DNA from: Trichobilharzia regenti
Lineage: Eukaryota; Platyhelminthes; Trematoda; Strigeidida; Schistosomatidae
Reading direction: 5' to 3'
DNA: 64,000 bases
Assembly: GCA_944472135.2 (NCBI GenBank)
Contig: CALYDD020000284.1
Span: 1 to 64,000 of the forward strand
The notes below the pieces were generated by a model. That model was not told the origin of the DNA, ran no database searches, and saw only the letters and a program-made list of their open reading frames with translations. Each line of letters opens with the position of its first letter. Position 1 is the stretch's first letter. Shown piece by piece: positions 23,184-34,856 of this stretch. Made by a program: the position numbers and the translations under genes.

Positions 23184-26100
23184 CGTTCCCAAGCCCCGGT
23201 AAAGAGGGAGGGTTGGGACGTGGTGCTAGCAACTCCACCCCTGTAAAACAACCAAATCGCTACAGAAACTTCAACGAATAAATATATTAAAAATTCTAAA
23301 AACATAAGCAATAGCCTTACTTTTCGCTGGAATCGGGGAAGTGAAATGACGCAGGCTGGTGAAAGCCTTCGGGAAGCCAGTCAGCCGATGTGCCTTCTTT
23401 CGATGAAAGCAAAAGTAAGGATGGGTACCTGGAATGTTCGCACAATGTACGAAACTGGAAAGGCTGCCCAGATAGCCGCTGAAATGAGAAGGTACAGAAT
23501 AGAAGTGTTGGGAATCTGCGAAAGCAGATGGAACGGAACTGGAAGGTGCCAACTACCTACTGGAGAGACAGTAATCTATTCCGGCCACCTAGAGGACAAC
23601 CATGAGCACACCGAGGGAGTGGCCATCATGATGTCACCAACAGCAACCAAAGCTCTCATGCAGTGGGAACCAATCTCCTCCAGGATAATGACAGCCAGGT
23701 TCAACTCAAAAGGAAGGAAAGTTACAGTCATTCAATGTTATGCGCCTACAAACGTCTCAGAACAAGAGAAGAAGGAGGCGTTCTACAGACAACTACAAGC
23801 AATAATGGACAACGTCCCAAATGGCGATATCAAAATCCTGATGGGCGACATGAATGCGAAGCTGGGAGGAGACAACACAGGAAGAGAACTCACCATGGGT
23901 CGTGAGGCCCTCGGTGAAATGAACGACAATGGTGAACTCTTCTCAGACTTCTGCGCCTTCAATGATTTGGTGATTGACGGTAGTGTGTTCAAACACAAGG
24001 ATATACACAAGACGACATGGATTTCACCAGATGGAAACACCAAGAATCAAATAGACTTCATCTCAATTTCAAGAAAGTGGAGACGGAGCCTACTGGACAC
24101 AAGGTCAAGGAGAGGAGCAGATGTGGGTTCAGACCACTATCTAGTAGTAGGGACTTTCAAGGTGAAACTAAAAGCCTCGAGGATAGCTGGGGATAGGCCA
24201 CAATGCAAGTTCAACACTCAATTACTGAAGGACACAACCACAAAAAACACTTTCACTGCAACTGTCAGAGCAAAGCAGGAAACACTACGCGACATCACTG
24301 AAGAATCATGCGTGGAAGAACATTGGAAGTCTCTGAAGGCGATTCTCAACGAAACGTGTTCAACGGTTCTAGGAAGAAAGAAGAGACAAGACAAGGAATG
24401 GCTCTCAACGGACACTTGGAAATTAATAGAAGAGAGGAGAATGGTGAAAGAGAAAATGATTCAATGCAAGGACGGACAGGAGAAGGAGACGATGAGCTCA
24501 ACTTACAAAGCATTGGACAAAGAAGTGAAGAAAAGTGCTAGGAAGGACAAAAGACGATTCTACGACAATCTAGCTACTGAAGCTGAAAAGGCAGCAGGCA
24601 AAAGGGACCTGAGGACACTATATCAGATAACCAAATCTCTATCCGGGAAGAGATCAACACAAGCGAAACCTATAAAAGACAGCCAAGGGAAGCCCATTAC
24701 CAAGGAAGAAAAACAGATTAAACAATGGGCGGATCACTTCAAAGGACTCTTGAACCGACCATCACCTGCAACCCGTCCAGAAATACCAACAACAGCGCGC
24801 ACACAACTGCAAGTTGACACCAATCCTCCAACGAGAGCTGAAGTCTTGAACGCAATCAAACTTCTGAAAGCTGGAAAAACAGCCGGACCAGATGGAATAC
24901 CCCCTGAAGCACTGAAAGCAGACCCAGAGACGACAGCAGACATGCTGACTCCATTATTGCAAAAGGTCTGGAAGGAGGGAAAGGTGCCTACTGACTGGAG
25001 GAAAGGTTACCTCGTGAAACTACCAAAGAAGGGCGACTTAGGACTCTGCAAGAACTGGCGAGGAATCATGCTCCTATCGACGCCAAGTAAAATCCTGAGT
25101 CGCATCATCCTGGAGAGATTAAAGGACGCACTGGAGACAGAACTCCGACCAGAACAAGCTGGATTCAGGAAAGGCAAATCATGTACTGACCAAATTGCAA
25201 CTCTACGCATCATCATCGAACAAAGCATGGAATGGCAATCAAACCTCTACCTCAACTTTATAGACTTTGAGAAGGCCTTCGACAGCGTTGATCGTGAAGT
25301 AATTTGGAAATTACTCGAGTACTATGGCGTACCCCAAATATTCATCAACCTTATTCAACAGCTGTACGACAACGGCACCTGCCAAGTGATCCACAACGGA
25401 AGACTCAGCGAGGCGTTTGGAGTAAACACAGGAGTCAGACAAGGGTGCTTACTATCACCAATGATATTCCTAATTGTGGTGGACTGGATTATGCGTCAGA
25501 CTGTGTGAAACGAGAAGACAGGAATATCCTGGACCGACGTGAAAAACCTAGAAGACCTGGATTTCGTGGATGACTTATGTTTGATGTCACACACAATCGA
25601 AGACTTACAAGCGAAAACCGACAAACTGGTCGAAGAAGCAGCAAAGACAGGACTCCAGGTAAACATAGACAAGACGGAGGTTATGAAAATAACCAACCAA
25701 CAACAGCAACAACATCCAACGTCAATCACCATCAACGGGAGGGATTTGAAAGAGGTTACTTCATTCACTTATCTAGGGAGCATTGTCTCAACTACAACAG
25801 TCGGAACGGAGGAGGATGTCAAATCGAGCGAGAATCGGGAAGGCGAGAAACACATTCACCAGACTGAAACCAATCTGGAAATCTTCGTCACTCAGCATCA
25901 CCAACAAAATTCGGATTTTCAATACAAACGTAAAGTCAGTCAGTTCTTCTATGCGGATCAGAAACTTGGCGGGTCACAAAGTATATTTCCAAAAGGCTGC
26001 AGACCTTTATTAACAACTGTCTTCGCTCTATACTGAAGATCAGATGGCCGGAAAGAATCACCAACAAGGAATTATGGGAACAAACAAAGCAAGAACCAAT

Positions 26101-26381
26101 CGCCCAACAAATATGCAGAAGAAAGTGGAGATGGATCGGACACTCGCTGAGGAGACCGCTGGGTGACATCGCGCGCCAAGCCCTCGAGTGGAACCCGAAA
26201 GGGAAGCGGCGTGTGGGACGTCCAAGGGTGACATGGAGGAGATCGTGTGAAGAGGAGTTGAAAGAATATGGATTAACATGGATGCAGGCTAAAAGTATAT
26301 CAGAAGACAGAAGAAAATGGAGACGTGCAGTTGAAGCCCTATGTTCCACTAGGGACCCAAGGGAGCAATAATAATAATAAT
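23184..26381 (+). mobile_element. RTE/SR2-like LINE with 11-bp target duplication, near full length
   Basis: The element of about 3.2 kb is bounded by ACAGTAAGCGG at 23173-23183 and 26382-26392. It ends with (TAA)n, typical of the RTE clade, and has no ORF1. The single long frame encodes an apurinic-type endonuclease followed by RT. The 5' leader 23198-23275 is closely similar to the middle of SINE-A, and the 3' end 26331-26380 to the SINE-A tail. The clean duplications and few disabling changes imply recent insertion. Confidence 0.93.
23346..26371 (+). pseudogene. RTE endonuclease-reverse transcriptase, one stop and two frame shifts
   Basis: The frame opens at 23346 and is free of stops for 720 codons. 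Endonuclease motifs in order are GTWNVRTM, GICESRWNG, MGDMNAKLG and GSDHYLVV, with catalytic Asn, Glu, Asp-x-Asn and Ser-Asp-His kept. The RT follows: AGPDGIPPEAL, LLSTPSKILSR, IDFEKAFDSV, RQGCLLSPMIF. A TGA at 25506-25508 interrupts the frame; the same frame then goes on to LDFVDDLCLMSH (catalytic Asp pair) and polyglutamine. The frame changes near 25810-25825 and again near 25935-25945, and the last part (KIRWPERI, RRKWRWIGHSLRRP, RPRVTWRR) closes at TAA 26369-26371. So one nonsense and two frame changes separate it from an intact gene. It would nick DNA and copy its RNA at the nick. Confidence 0.92.
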
Positions 26382-26392
26382 ACAGTAAGCGG

Positions 26393-26935
26393 AGTAATAT
26401 AGAAATACATGTTAACACAGAGCTTAAGTTGTACACACATTTACATATTAATCAGTGTATCCACATTTATCCCAATCAGAATATAAACTGCAGTGTACAA
26501 AGGAGTCCTTCATCTTGGTCTACTCCTACTTCAAACGTTAAGCTTCAGTAGATGAACAGTGTTTTCAAAGAACTTGAGTTAACCAACTTCGATTAATGAA
26601 TTTAGGCAGTCAGTTTGTCACGGGTTCGAGCCCACAACTATAGTGACTTCAATTTTAGGGAATTAGGTTAGATTATTAGCCGTAAGTCAACTACAATAAT
26701 AACACTCAAAACAAATGTGACCCATGATCTCGTGATTACAGGGCGTTTCACCGAGATCTCTAAATCCGTCAAAAATTAAAATATGCACATGACACCCAAT
26801 GTACTATGATTTGTTAAAATGATTACAATTAAAATTCACAATTAAAACTCTTAATTTCTTCATTATCGCATTTTGATAACAGCATTTCGCATGCGATATT
26901 TCTCTAACCAGTATAAAATTCAGCATCAAACAAGC
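26393..26935. other. No recognised gene
   Basis: AT-rich, with a small family C-like phrase (CACGGGTTCGAGCCC) near 26617. Otherwise nothing I can assign. Confidence 0.4.
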
Positions 26936-26939
26936 CTCT

Positions 26940-28950
26940 AATTGATAAAATCTGTGCAATCTAACACTTGATAAGAGTGTGAAAATGTGATCACATGATC
27001 ACATTAAAAGTACATCTCATTATTAGGATGCTAACTCTATGGGTGTTTTGTGTTATTCTCTCTTCTGATAAATTGTACGTGTCTTCAGGGGATTATGAAA
27101 TCATACACTGGACATGTGTAGCACAGTAGTTCGTATTGAGAATTCTTAAGTAGGATAATCAGAAACAAACTCATTTCTAATCATAAAATCATGAATTTAA
27201 AACCATACCGGTGTTACCTTTTGGAATTTTGACTATGGCCCACCCGCCCTCTTGTGTGGTTGTGTGTGTGTGTGTGTGTTAATGCATGCAGTGCAGTGCT
27301 ATTGCTGAGTTCCATTTTCAAAATTACTTATCTTCGTGGGATCAATCATTCTAACCTTAGTAAAATTCTTATGTTCTGACAATCTCACTACTACCACCAC
27401 CACCACCACTCCATCTAACAATTTGACTGACCTGTGTAGCTGACCTCACTCACAGTCACTCCAAGGTATTTTGTAAATTATGGTATTTTATTCAGTTGAT
27501 TCCACAGGGTCTTTTAGCCTGATGAGCTTGTCTCTAAGTGAGTGAGTGAGTGAGTTTGTAGATTTGAATGCCACCCCTCCTTATATGGTAAAACTGCTGT
27601 AAATACCTAATATTCTCTCTTATTTATGTTATCATTATTAGTTTCACCATTATTTTTAGTTTGCTTTTGATCTTTTCTGATCTTTGTAGTGATTTTTATA
27701 GGATAATTATTTAACACCAATCAGCTTTTCTTCTGTTTGTTTCATTTCATCACTAAGGTCTTTTCTTCTGCTACTTAGTGCTACTGCTCGGTTCGTTAGA
27801 CACCTAACAACTAAGCCTGCCTTCACAGATAGACTTAACGGATGAGGTGATGAATTAAAGGGGTCTAACTATCTATTAGCAGAATGTGTTGGCTTTTTAT
27901 AAACGCCACTAGTGTGCAGTCTACCTTCTTCTTTTCGTTTTATTTTACAATCTAACATCATAGCTAATTCTCCTTGTTCAAATGTGAGTTTTATTCCCTT
28001 TACTGATGAGTTTATATGCGTCAAGAAGCTAGAGAGAGAGTGAGAGAGAGAGAGATGTTCTGTTTTCAACAGTGTGAGTGAAAGTGTCATCCACATATAT
28101 CTCCACCGTATTTTTGGATTGCGTTGGTGGCACAGCGTTTAGGACGCTTTCCGACCATGCATATGGTCCGGGGTTCGATCCCCTGCCACGGACGCACTCT
28201 TTTACCTCGCTAAGCCAGAAATAATGCTGGTAAATAGGGAAACGTTGGGCATGAGGCCAGCAACTCCATCCTGTAAAATTAAACACTGCTACAGAAACTT
28301 CAAGCCACTAGCTTAAGGCTCTATGTTCCACTGGGAACGTGAAGAAAAAAATATTATTATTATATTTTTGGAGTAGGATTAGGTGAATGTATTTAGAGGA
28401 ATATTTTTCCAGCTATCATCCATAAATATATCTGTTACGATAGGGGACGAAATCGTCATAGCACCTTACATAATTAAATACAACCACACCATATAGAATA
28501 GGACACGGTGATGCTTTCAAAATCCAATACAAACAGAGTGGAGGGAGATATTATGGATGTAATCGGTATTTATCAAATCACTCAGATATCTGGAAAACTC
28601 AACCACTCCTACGATGAATGGGAAGGAAAGACAAAGAATCATAAATACCTCAAGTTTCTAGTTTGTGTAGTCGTAATTGATCATAGCATTACGAATAACA
28701 GCAAACTGTGCTGGGAACCTCGTCATCCAATAATATATGATACTATCTCACTTTGTCTGTGATATATTCAGTAATCAAACTTATATGACTACAGTAATTG
28801 TTCCAAATTCCCATTAGGTTAGTTGCTGGATTTAGCTCAAATCAAATTTTCATGATCCATTCCAGTTATCACATGAACAGTTGAAAAGATTACGGGTTTC
28901 ACCACGAGTTGACATCAGTTAGAGAAGCTTTGCTAGACCACGGGGAGTAC
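26940..28950 (-). mobile_element. Penelope-like element, inverted copy of the 17.6-19.5 kb element
   Basis: From 28950 down to 26940 the minus strand follows the order of the plus-strand PLE at 17.64-19.46 kb: the conserved non-RT part (28440-28905), the YVDDTFTHTVENR motif C near 28100, FEQGELAMMLDCKIKRKEEG, VYKKPTH, VRCLTNRA, IIYKIPWSDCE (GIY-YIG start) and a GATCACATGATCACA repeat at 26990-27005. A SINE-A sits inside at 28119-28362. Frame changes and stops are present. The RT part here is better preserved than in the other copy. Confidence 0.75.
28119..28362 (+). mobile_element. SINE-A copy nested in PLE, exact target duplication
   Basis: Head GCGTTGGTGGCACAGCG, B-box GGGTTCGATCC, body GCTAAGCCAGAAATAATGC, tail CTATGTTCCACTGGGAACG with (ATT)n. 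TATTTTTGGA flanks it at 28109-28118 and 28363-28372. The related PLE locus near 18390 shows the uninterrupted site. Confidence 0.92.
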
Positions 28951-29450
28951 TGGGACTCTTCATCTGTACGCACCCACTGAGGTTCGAATTTAAGACCTTT
29001 CTGTTGAATGGCGAGCTGTTAGACCATTCAGCTACGGGGATCTAATCCAATCGTTTATGAATTCTAACTTCTACCAATTCGTGAAATGCATAGCGCAGCC
29101 GCCAGCCAATGATAAGCAGGTGTATTTATACCCATGATCGACTGGGGGGGAACTCGAGTGGTGACAGCTTCTCACTAGAACTCCATGTAACTTCTTGTGT
29201 ACAGCAAGCCAGTACTAACTCTCAGATTAATTATCAAAGGTTAGTTTGCAGGGATTCGACTGGTCACAGACGAATGGTCTACGAGCTCACATTGTAACCG
29301 GAAAATGTTGAGATAGAATTCAAATGTTTGTGTAATGATGAAGCGTCCCAAACTGATAGAACCCATCACATGTCCATTACCTCTTTGCAGTTTTCCAATG
29401 TTTCTCTCACCAGTATGAATCCAGAATCAAACCTCTAACTGATCAAATCC
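28880..29450. repeat. Family C fold-back, diverged
   Basis: Minus arm with CGAGTTGACATCAGTTAGAG and GGGACTCTTCATCTGTACGC; plus arm with ACTGGTCACAGACG, CTCACATTGTAACCGG and TAATGATGAAGCGTCCC. Hammerhead cores are decayed in both arms. Confidence 0.6.
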
Positions 29451-29471
29451 GTCAAGTTGTGAAAATGTGAT

Positions 29472-29535
29472 CCTTTAGTTCCTAGAGGAACATAGGGCTT
29501 CAGCTGCGCACCTCCATTGACTTCGGTTTTCTGAC
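29472..29535 (-). mobile_element. RTE 3' terminal stub
   Basis: TTTAGTTCCTAGAGGAACATA followed by GGGCTTCAGC is the complement of the RTE terminus. It interrupts a copy of the GATCACATGATCA-containing repeat also found at 12.9 and 27.0 kb. Confidence 0.6.
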
Positions 29536-30064
29536 AATGTGATCACATGATCAAATTAAAAGTACATCTAATTATTAGGATTTTAACTCTATGTGTGTTT
29601 GTGTTATCGTTTTTTCTGATAAATTAATTGTACGTGTCTTCAGGATCACGAAATTATAAATTGTACATGCCAAACATGAATAATGAAATTTCTTAGAATA
29701 CTCGGAACGGAGTTTTCAACATACGAACCTTTACAAAATGACACCTAAAAACAGATGGAGGAAATGGTATGAATCCGCAGAAACCAGATGAACCCACATG
29801 GAGTAAGTAAAATTAAAGCATTTTCATAAAATTTGGTGGTGATCTTACGACATGTGTCTCAGTTGTTTTTGAATTAAATTCTTCTGATAAGAATATTATT
29901 TTCTCTGATTTTAACACCTCTGGTTGTATTCAAATAGTTTTAAATTGAACATCTGTAAATGTCAGATTGTTAAGTGCAGATTGAGACGCAAGCAAAAGTC
30001 ATGTGGACTGGTACAATCCCTTGATTCTCCTAATAACGACGTAACAATGTATACTTATTATTAT

Positions 30065-30870
30065 TTACTTTACTTCTTAGATGAAGGTAGGACTTCTCTC
30101 ACACATCTCCACTGCGTTGGCTTCTCTTCCAACCTTCCCATCTGGCTCCACATCTGACCACATGCTTCCATCTTCTCTTCACATCACTTCCTTCATATCA
30201 CACTCGCCCTCACGACCAGCTGAGTTGCCACTTCCCATCCGGCAGATGTGCGCTCGAGCAGCGGTCCTGCGTGTGGTGTCACTCACTTGATGACAGTTTG
30301 TTTTCTCAGAGTATGGCCATCAATCCATTTCTCTCCATTTCCGCCTGTGTATTTCTTGCACAGTTGGCTCTTCCTGGGTTGGTTCGTTCATTGCCACAGA
30401 TCCCTTCCTCTTGTTCATCTTTTCTGACCGGCCATCTGAATGAAGTGAATGCAGCCGGCTGTTGATGAAGGTGTGTAGTTCGAAGTGGTCTTCGTGACGC
30501 GTTGTGGCGTGGCGTCAAGTCTCTGATCCATATGTATAATATCACTGACTTTACATTGGAGTTGAAAATTCAGATCTTGTTTCTCACTGTGAGTGCTGAG
30601 TAGTGCTGTCACTCTCCACACAGACTTGAGAGTAATGAAAGCTTGTCTTGCTTTCCTGATCCTCGCGCTTTGATATCCTCATCAGTTCCATCTGCGTGTA
30701 GTTGAAAAGATGCTACGCAGATAGGTAAGTAGGTAGGTAATTAGGTGAAGGAGGTTGCTTCTTTCATATTCCTCCTATTTATGCTGGCTGATTGTTGTGT
30801 GTTGTTGTGGTTGATGTTTTTGCTGTTGACCAGAAATCTTTATCATCGCTTCTGTCTTCCCAATGGTAAC
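30065..30870 (-). mobile_element. RTE-type LINE, 5'-truncated
   Basis: The plus strand is the reverse of the RTE C-terminal region: complements of IRWP-, RSLAMNEP- and ICRR-type coding text at 30340-30440 and of the linker with CAACAACAC at 30790-30830. It is heavily mutated. Confidence 0.72.
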
Positions 30871-31203
30871 GTGGGACAATGAAGGCTTTAAGCGGAGCTC
30901 TTAGTATGCCAAGGATTCAACTAACTGACATGGTCATTGACAGGCATTTTAATTCATGTGAGTAATTTGCTCAAGTCATCTTGCTGAATAATGAAAATAT
31001 AAAACTTCAGCCATACTATACCATATTTAGTGTAAGCACAGGTGTTATGTAATGAGAAAAACGTCAGAAAACAAAGAGAACATTAAGACCTACTTTGTAA
31101 ACTATAAGCAAACAGGAATCGATTCCTAGACACTGTTCTTCTTATTAACTTTCAGTTTTTGTAATTTTATTACGTAGACTAGTTTATTCATTAATTTACT
31201 GAT

Positions 31204-31429
31204 GCATCGGTGACACAGCGGTAGAATGCTCGCCAAGCACGTCTCACGTCGTTAAGGGTTCAACCACCGGCCACTGACGCACTTCCTTACCTCTCTTAGC
31301 CAGTTATAAGATGGATGAAGAGGAAAGGTTGGACCAGATGAGGCTAGCAATCCCATCCTTTAAAAGACAACACTACTGCTACCGAAACATCAAGTCTCTC
31401 GCTCGAAACCCTATGTTCCACCAGGAACG
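31204..31429 (+). mobile_element. SINE-A copy, diverged head
   Basis: GCATCGGTGACACAGCGG and a B-box-like GGGTTCAACC, then GGAAAGGTTGGACC, GAGGCTAGCAATCCC and CCCTATGTTCCACCAGGAACG. It abuts, tail to tail, a minus-strand SINE-B. Confidence 0.8.
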
Positions 31430-31612
31430 TTTTTTGATTTACAGCTTGATTCCACACTGTATTTTTCGTACAAGTATGGAATTTTCAGCATGGATATCGG
31501 TAGCCCAAATTTTGCAGGCCAACCATAGATATCAGGTGTGCGCCGGCGTGGGCTCGAACTCCGGACCATGTGAATGGTCGGCGAGAGTCCTAACCACTGT
31601 GCCACCGACGCA
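31430..31612 (-). mobile_element. SINE-B copy, tail-to-tail with SINE-A
   Basis: T-rich tail complement, CAGCTTGATTCCACACTG, GATATCGGTAGCCC, and head complement GTGCCACCGACGCA ending at 31612. No clear target duplication was found, perhaps because the A-rich tail of the SINE-A was the target. Confidence 0.83.
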
Positions 31613-31734
31613 GGAATAAAACAATTGCTTACTTTTAAAAAGGAGACGGATTGTTGAAAATGGGTAAAATGCTGAAAATTTACTCCTTCACAATTATTAT
31701 CCTTTAAAATAAAGTGATTATCCTAGTTTGAGAA

Positions 31735-32120
31735 TAATCGACAGCACTCACCCACCAGAGGGGTTCTAACTAAGAACCTTAGGGTTACAAGGCAAGCTCG
31801 TATACCACTCAACCGCTGAGACCCAACACCTCAGTGGCAAAGCCATGAATTCTAACTTCTATCAGTTCGTGATATTTAGCACGACCGGCACCAAACAATG
31901 TCATCATTGGTGAAAAATCCATCTTCACTCCCAACTCGATGGACCTGAAATGGTCACGACTTGTCATCAGAACTTCAGGAAACCCCATCCAAGTTACTGA
32001 TTGGTGTACGAGCTTGCCATGTAACCGGAAAATCCTGGGTTCGAACCCTGGCAGTGGGTGCCTTCCTCCGGTGATTCCAAAAGTGATTATCACTATTATT
32101 ATATTGAGAGAAGAATAATG
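31735..32120. repeat. Family C fold-back, short spacer
   Basis: Minus arm with GGGTTACAAGGCAAGCTCG and CAACCGCTGAGACCC; plus arm with GTACGAGCTTGCCATGTAAC and GGGTTCGAACCC. The tRNA-like blocks are better kept than the hammerhead blocks here. Confidence 0.6.
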
Positions 32121-32740
32121 AGAATTTTTTGAAATTTGATCGACTTTGTCTGATCATTCTCAAATCTTGTCTAACCTGATCACATGTCGTCTGACATTGT
32201 TGGTGAACAGAATCAATTGATCAGCATGAACAATACACTGCTTAGCCATCCTAACCCATAGAGTTTCACAATCCTGTAGACCAATTTAGCCTCCACAGTT
32301 GACATACACACGCCCAAAGTCCAATCTATTTATTCCTGACTGTACTGTACCACTTAAAACAAGGAATTGAATGCAGACACTTATGCATAAAAAAGGCTAA
32401 TTGTTTTCCAATCTCCTGATTTTATAGGTTATATCTCACAGCCGTAGAAAAGGATAGACTAAGCTGTTTCAAAGCACATATGTCCTTTGAAGGATAGATA
32501 GATAACGAGTTGGGATGTGTGGCACCCGTAGTTTTCAAAAACTGTCCACAATCAAAAGCAGTTATTTAAACTCACGGTGTAGATGACAGTCCTATAATGT
32601 TAGACTACTAATATAAAATACTTTTAGAATAAATTGCTTAATTTCATATTAATTTAAATTAGCTTAAAATTTTAAAAGATATATGAGGATGAATAAAACG
32701 AAAATTACACAATTAGGGTTCTCAAATGTTAGTTTATGAG
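32121..32740. other. No recognised feature
   Basis: AT-rich text without a supported gene or repeat. Confidence 0.4.
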
Positions 32741-32744
32741 GATA

Positions 32745-33380
32745 CAACTGGTTTCAAGTTCGACCACGGATAGTAGTCAGTTAGAGAACCATTGAAAATC
32801 AGGGAGTGCTGGACAGCTTGTGGCTTCTCAGTAGTACACATCCATGACCCCACCCGGGAATGAACCCATGATCTTCATGTTCCAAGGTTAGCTCATTGAC
32901 AGCTTCAGTCACTGGAACAGAAACCAATGGCTAAGGATTCTAACTTTTGTCAGTTTAAGATCAAAGTTAACGCCAATCAAATCCCTGGAGAGTAACATTT
33001 GAAAATTAATCTAGTGTTCACCATCAACTGGCCACAAGATGAAATTGTCTGGAGTTATAGTGACAAGGGGTGACCAGAGAGTCTCACCAAATTAAGTGCC
33101 AGAACATATACTCGCTAATGGCATTGTCTAGGAGGCTGCTCCATATATTGCAAAATGGAAGAAGTTAGAACTGATAGACCATTAGATTCGGTCGCATTAG
33201 CTGAACAGTCGACGGATTCACTTTGTAATCAAAAAGGTTTTGAATTCAATTCGTAATGGAGTCATGAGTTCGTACTGCTGAAGAGTTGCAAACCAGTTGC
33301 AAACATTATTCCCGTACTCTTTGATTTTTTTCAATGATTCTCAAACTTATGTCATTCTGAAAACTTGTCGACTAATGGTG
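32745..33380. repeat. Family C fold-back
   Basis: Minus arm (GATAGTAGTCAGTTAGAGAACC, complement of the hammerhead block mutated) and plus arm (GGAAGAAGTTAGAACTGATAG, CTTTGTAATC, CGTACTGCTGAAGAGTTG). The plus arm keeps GTACTG-CTGAAGA but the GAAA block is mutated. Confidence 0.6.
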
Positions 33381-33590
33381 AATAAGTTTAATTCCATTAG
33401 TGTGATTGTAAACTGACCGGTTCTCACAAAGTAACCAGTTTCGTGTTTTTGGCCACTAGAGTTTGTTCTGAATGAATTCTATCAGTTTAGTTTGTTTTGT
33501 AGTCAGAAAACTAGGTGACTTGGTATTGCGACCCATTAAAGCAGTTCTACATTAGTTCAGTTGTGAGTTTGAATAGTTCAGTGACAATAT

Positions 33591-33931
33591 TGTGGTGAGA
33601 GCAGGCTGCTAGCCAACATTGGTAGACATTAATTTACGTCAGTGTTTATGTCCCAAATATTGGTCGTGAAAAAATATGAACAATAATTGATTCAACAACC
33701 AACCACATCAGACTTTGCGTAGGCAGATACAGTTAATATATAGATGATCTGACATTCAAAAAATAGTCACAAAGAGATGCACGGTCAACTTTCTGTGAGA
33801 AACAACCACCAATCAGAAGACTGTGTTTGTTTGCTTGAATAAGCTATAATAATGTACATGAAAATCTATAAATACGTGTTGATTTCCATGATAAACGATC
33901 TGTTGCCTGACTCTTGCCTTCTGTCGTTACA
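33591..33931 (+). mobile_element. Solo LTR with 4-bp target duplication ATAT, inside family F repeat
   Basis: It starts TGTGGTGAGAGCAGGC and ends TCGTTACA; ATAT flanks it at 33587-33590 and 33932-33935. It contains CCAAT-type repeats (ACCAATCAGAAGAC), CTATAAATACGTG as TATA box and ATAAACGATC near the 3' end. The flanks are the two halves of a family F repeat, so the insertion site is clear. Confidence 0.9.
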
Positions 33932-33935
33932 ATAT

Positions 33936-34370
33936 CCTTGTAGCCGATGTTTTACACGGGTTCATATTCTCTATAGAACTTCGGTTTAATAGAGATCCCA
34001 GGTACGCCTAGCCAATAAGTGCCAGTAAGCACGAAGTTTAGATTCAATGCTTTCTGATAATTGCATCGTATCATTAATTCAAAGTGTGTTCTCTTTATTA
34101 ATCCGGAAATTGTCTTAAATATTATTTCATATTCACTGCCTTGTTTTATCTGATCAGATCACTATCATTCCATGTTTAAATTAAACATCAAAGATGCATA
34201 ATCCTGAAAGGACTAATTCGTTATTCACGTTAATATTAATCTGCTCCGATTAAAAGTAAATGAGGCCATTTGACCTGAATTTTCAGTGATCTAACTAACT
34301 ACTCAGGTCGTTTTTTACAATAATTAGTAGTAAGCCAACATTGGAATATCAATCTGATGATCACTAATCA
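33936..34370. other. Family F tail, then unassigned AT-rich text also found at 45.68-45.92 kb
   Basis: The first 120 bases finish the interrupted family F repeat. From about 34130 the sequence (GCATAATCCTGAAAGG, CTGCTCCGATTAAAAGTAAA, CATTTGACCTGAATTTTCAG) is a diverged copy of 45680-45920. Confidence 0.55.
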
Positions 34371-34483
34371 CTGACCCTGTTCAAGTGGGTAGTTACCTCG
34401 ATTCTAGTGGGAAGTAGTAGCCAGTAGGGTACAGTAGATTGACTGTGAGGACAAACACTCACAAGCGACGACACCGGCTAGTG

Positions 34484-34678
34484 TCAGTCGGTGGCATAGT
34501 GATTAGGACTCTCGCCGACCATGCAAATGGTCCAAGATTCGATCCCCTGCCGACTCACACCTGATGTCTAAGGCCCGCTTGCAAAATGTGGACTACCGAT
34601 ATCACATGCTGAAAGTTTCATACTTGTACCAAAAAATACGGTGTAGAATCAAGCTGAAATCAAAATAAATAAATATAC
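34484..34678 (+). mobile_element. SINE-B copy inside family C
   Basis: Head CAGTCGGTGGCATAGTG with a B-box AGATTCGATCC (one mismatch), body CACCTGATGTCTAAGG and GGACTACCGATATCA, tail GTGTAGAATCAAGCTG and (AAAT)n. Confidence 0.82.
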
Positions 34679-34803
34679 CATGAATTGGTGGAAGTTAGAA
34701 TGCATGGGCTGGTCACCGGATCGGGTTCCAGTGACCTAATGGTCTACGAGCTCGCTAGCCTTATAACCGACATTTCCTGTCTTAGAACCCTGGAGGTGGG
34801 TGT

Positions 34804-34856
34804 GTACTGCTGAAGAGTTCCAAACTAGGCCGGCGAAACCACTGGTTGTCCAGTAC
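34804..34856 (+). ncRNA. Hammerhead ribozyme, family C design
   Basis: Helix I is GTACTG (34804-34809) with CAGTAC (34851-34856), six pairs. The core CTGAAGA (34810-34816) matches CUGANGA. Helix II spans 34817-34834, GAAA is 34835-34838, and the cleavage triplet GUC ends at 34850. Helix III is CACTGGTTG-like and longer than in other copies. All invariant core bases are present; activity is not shown. Confidence 0.72.
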
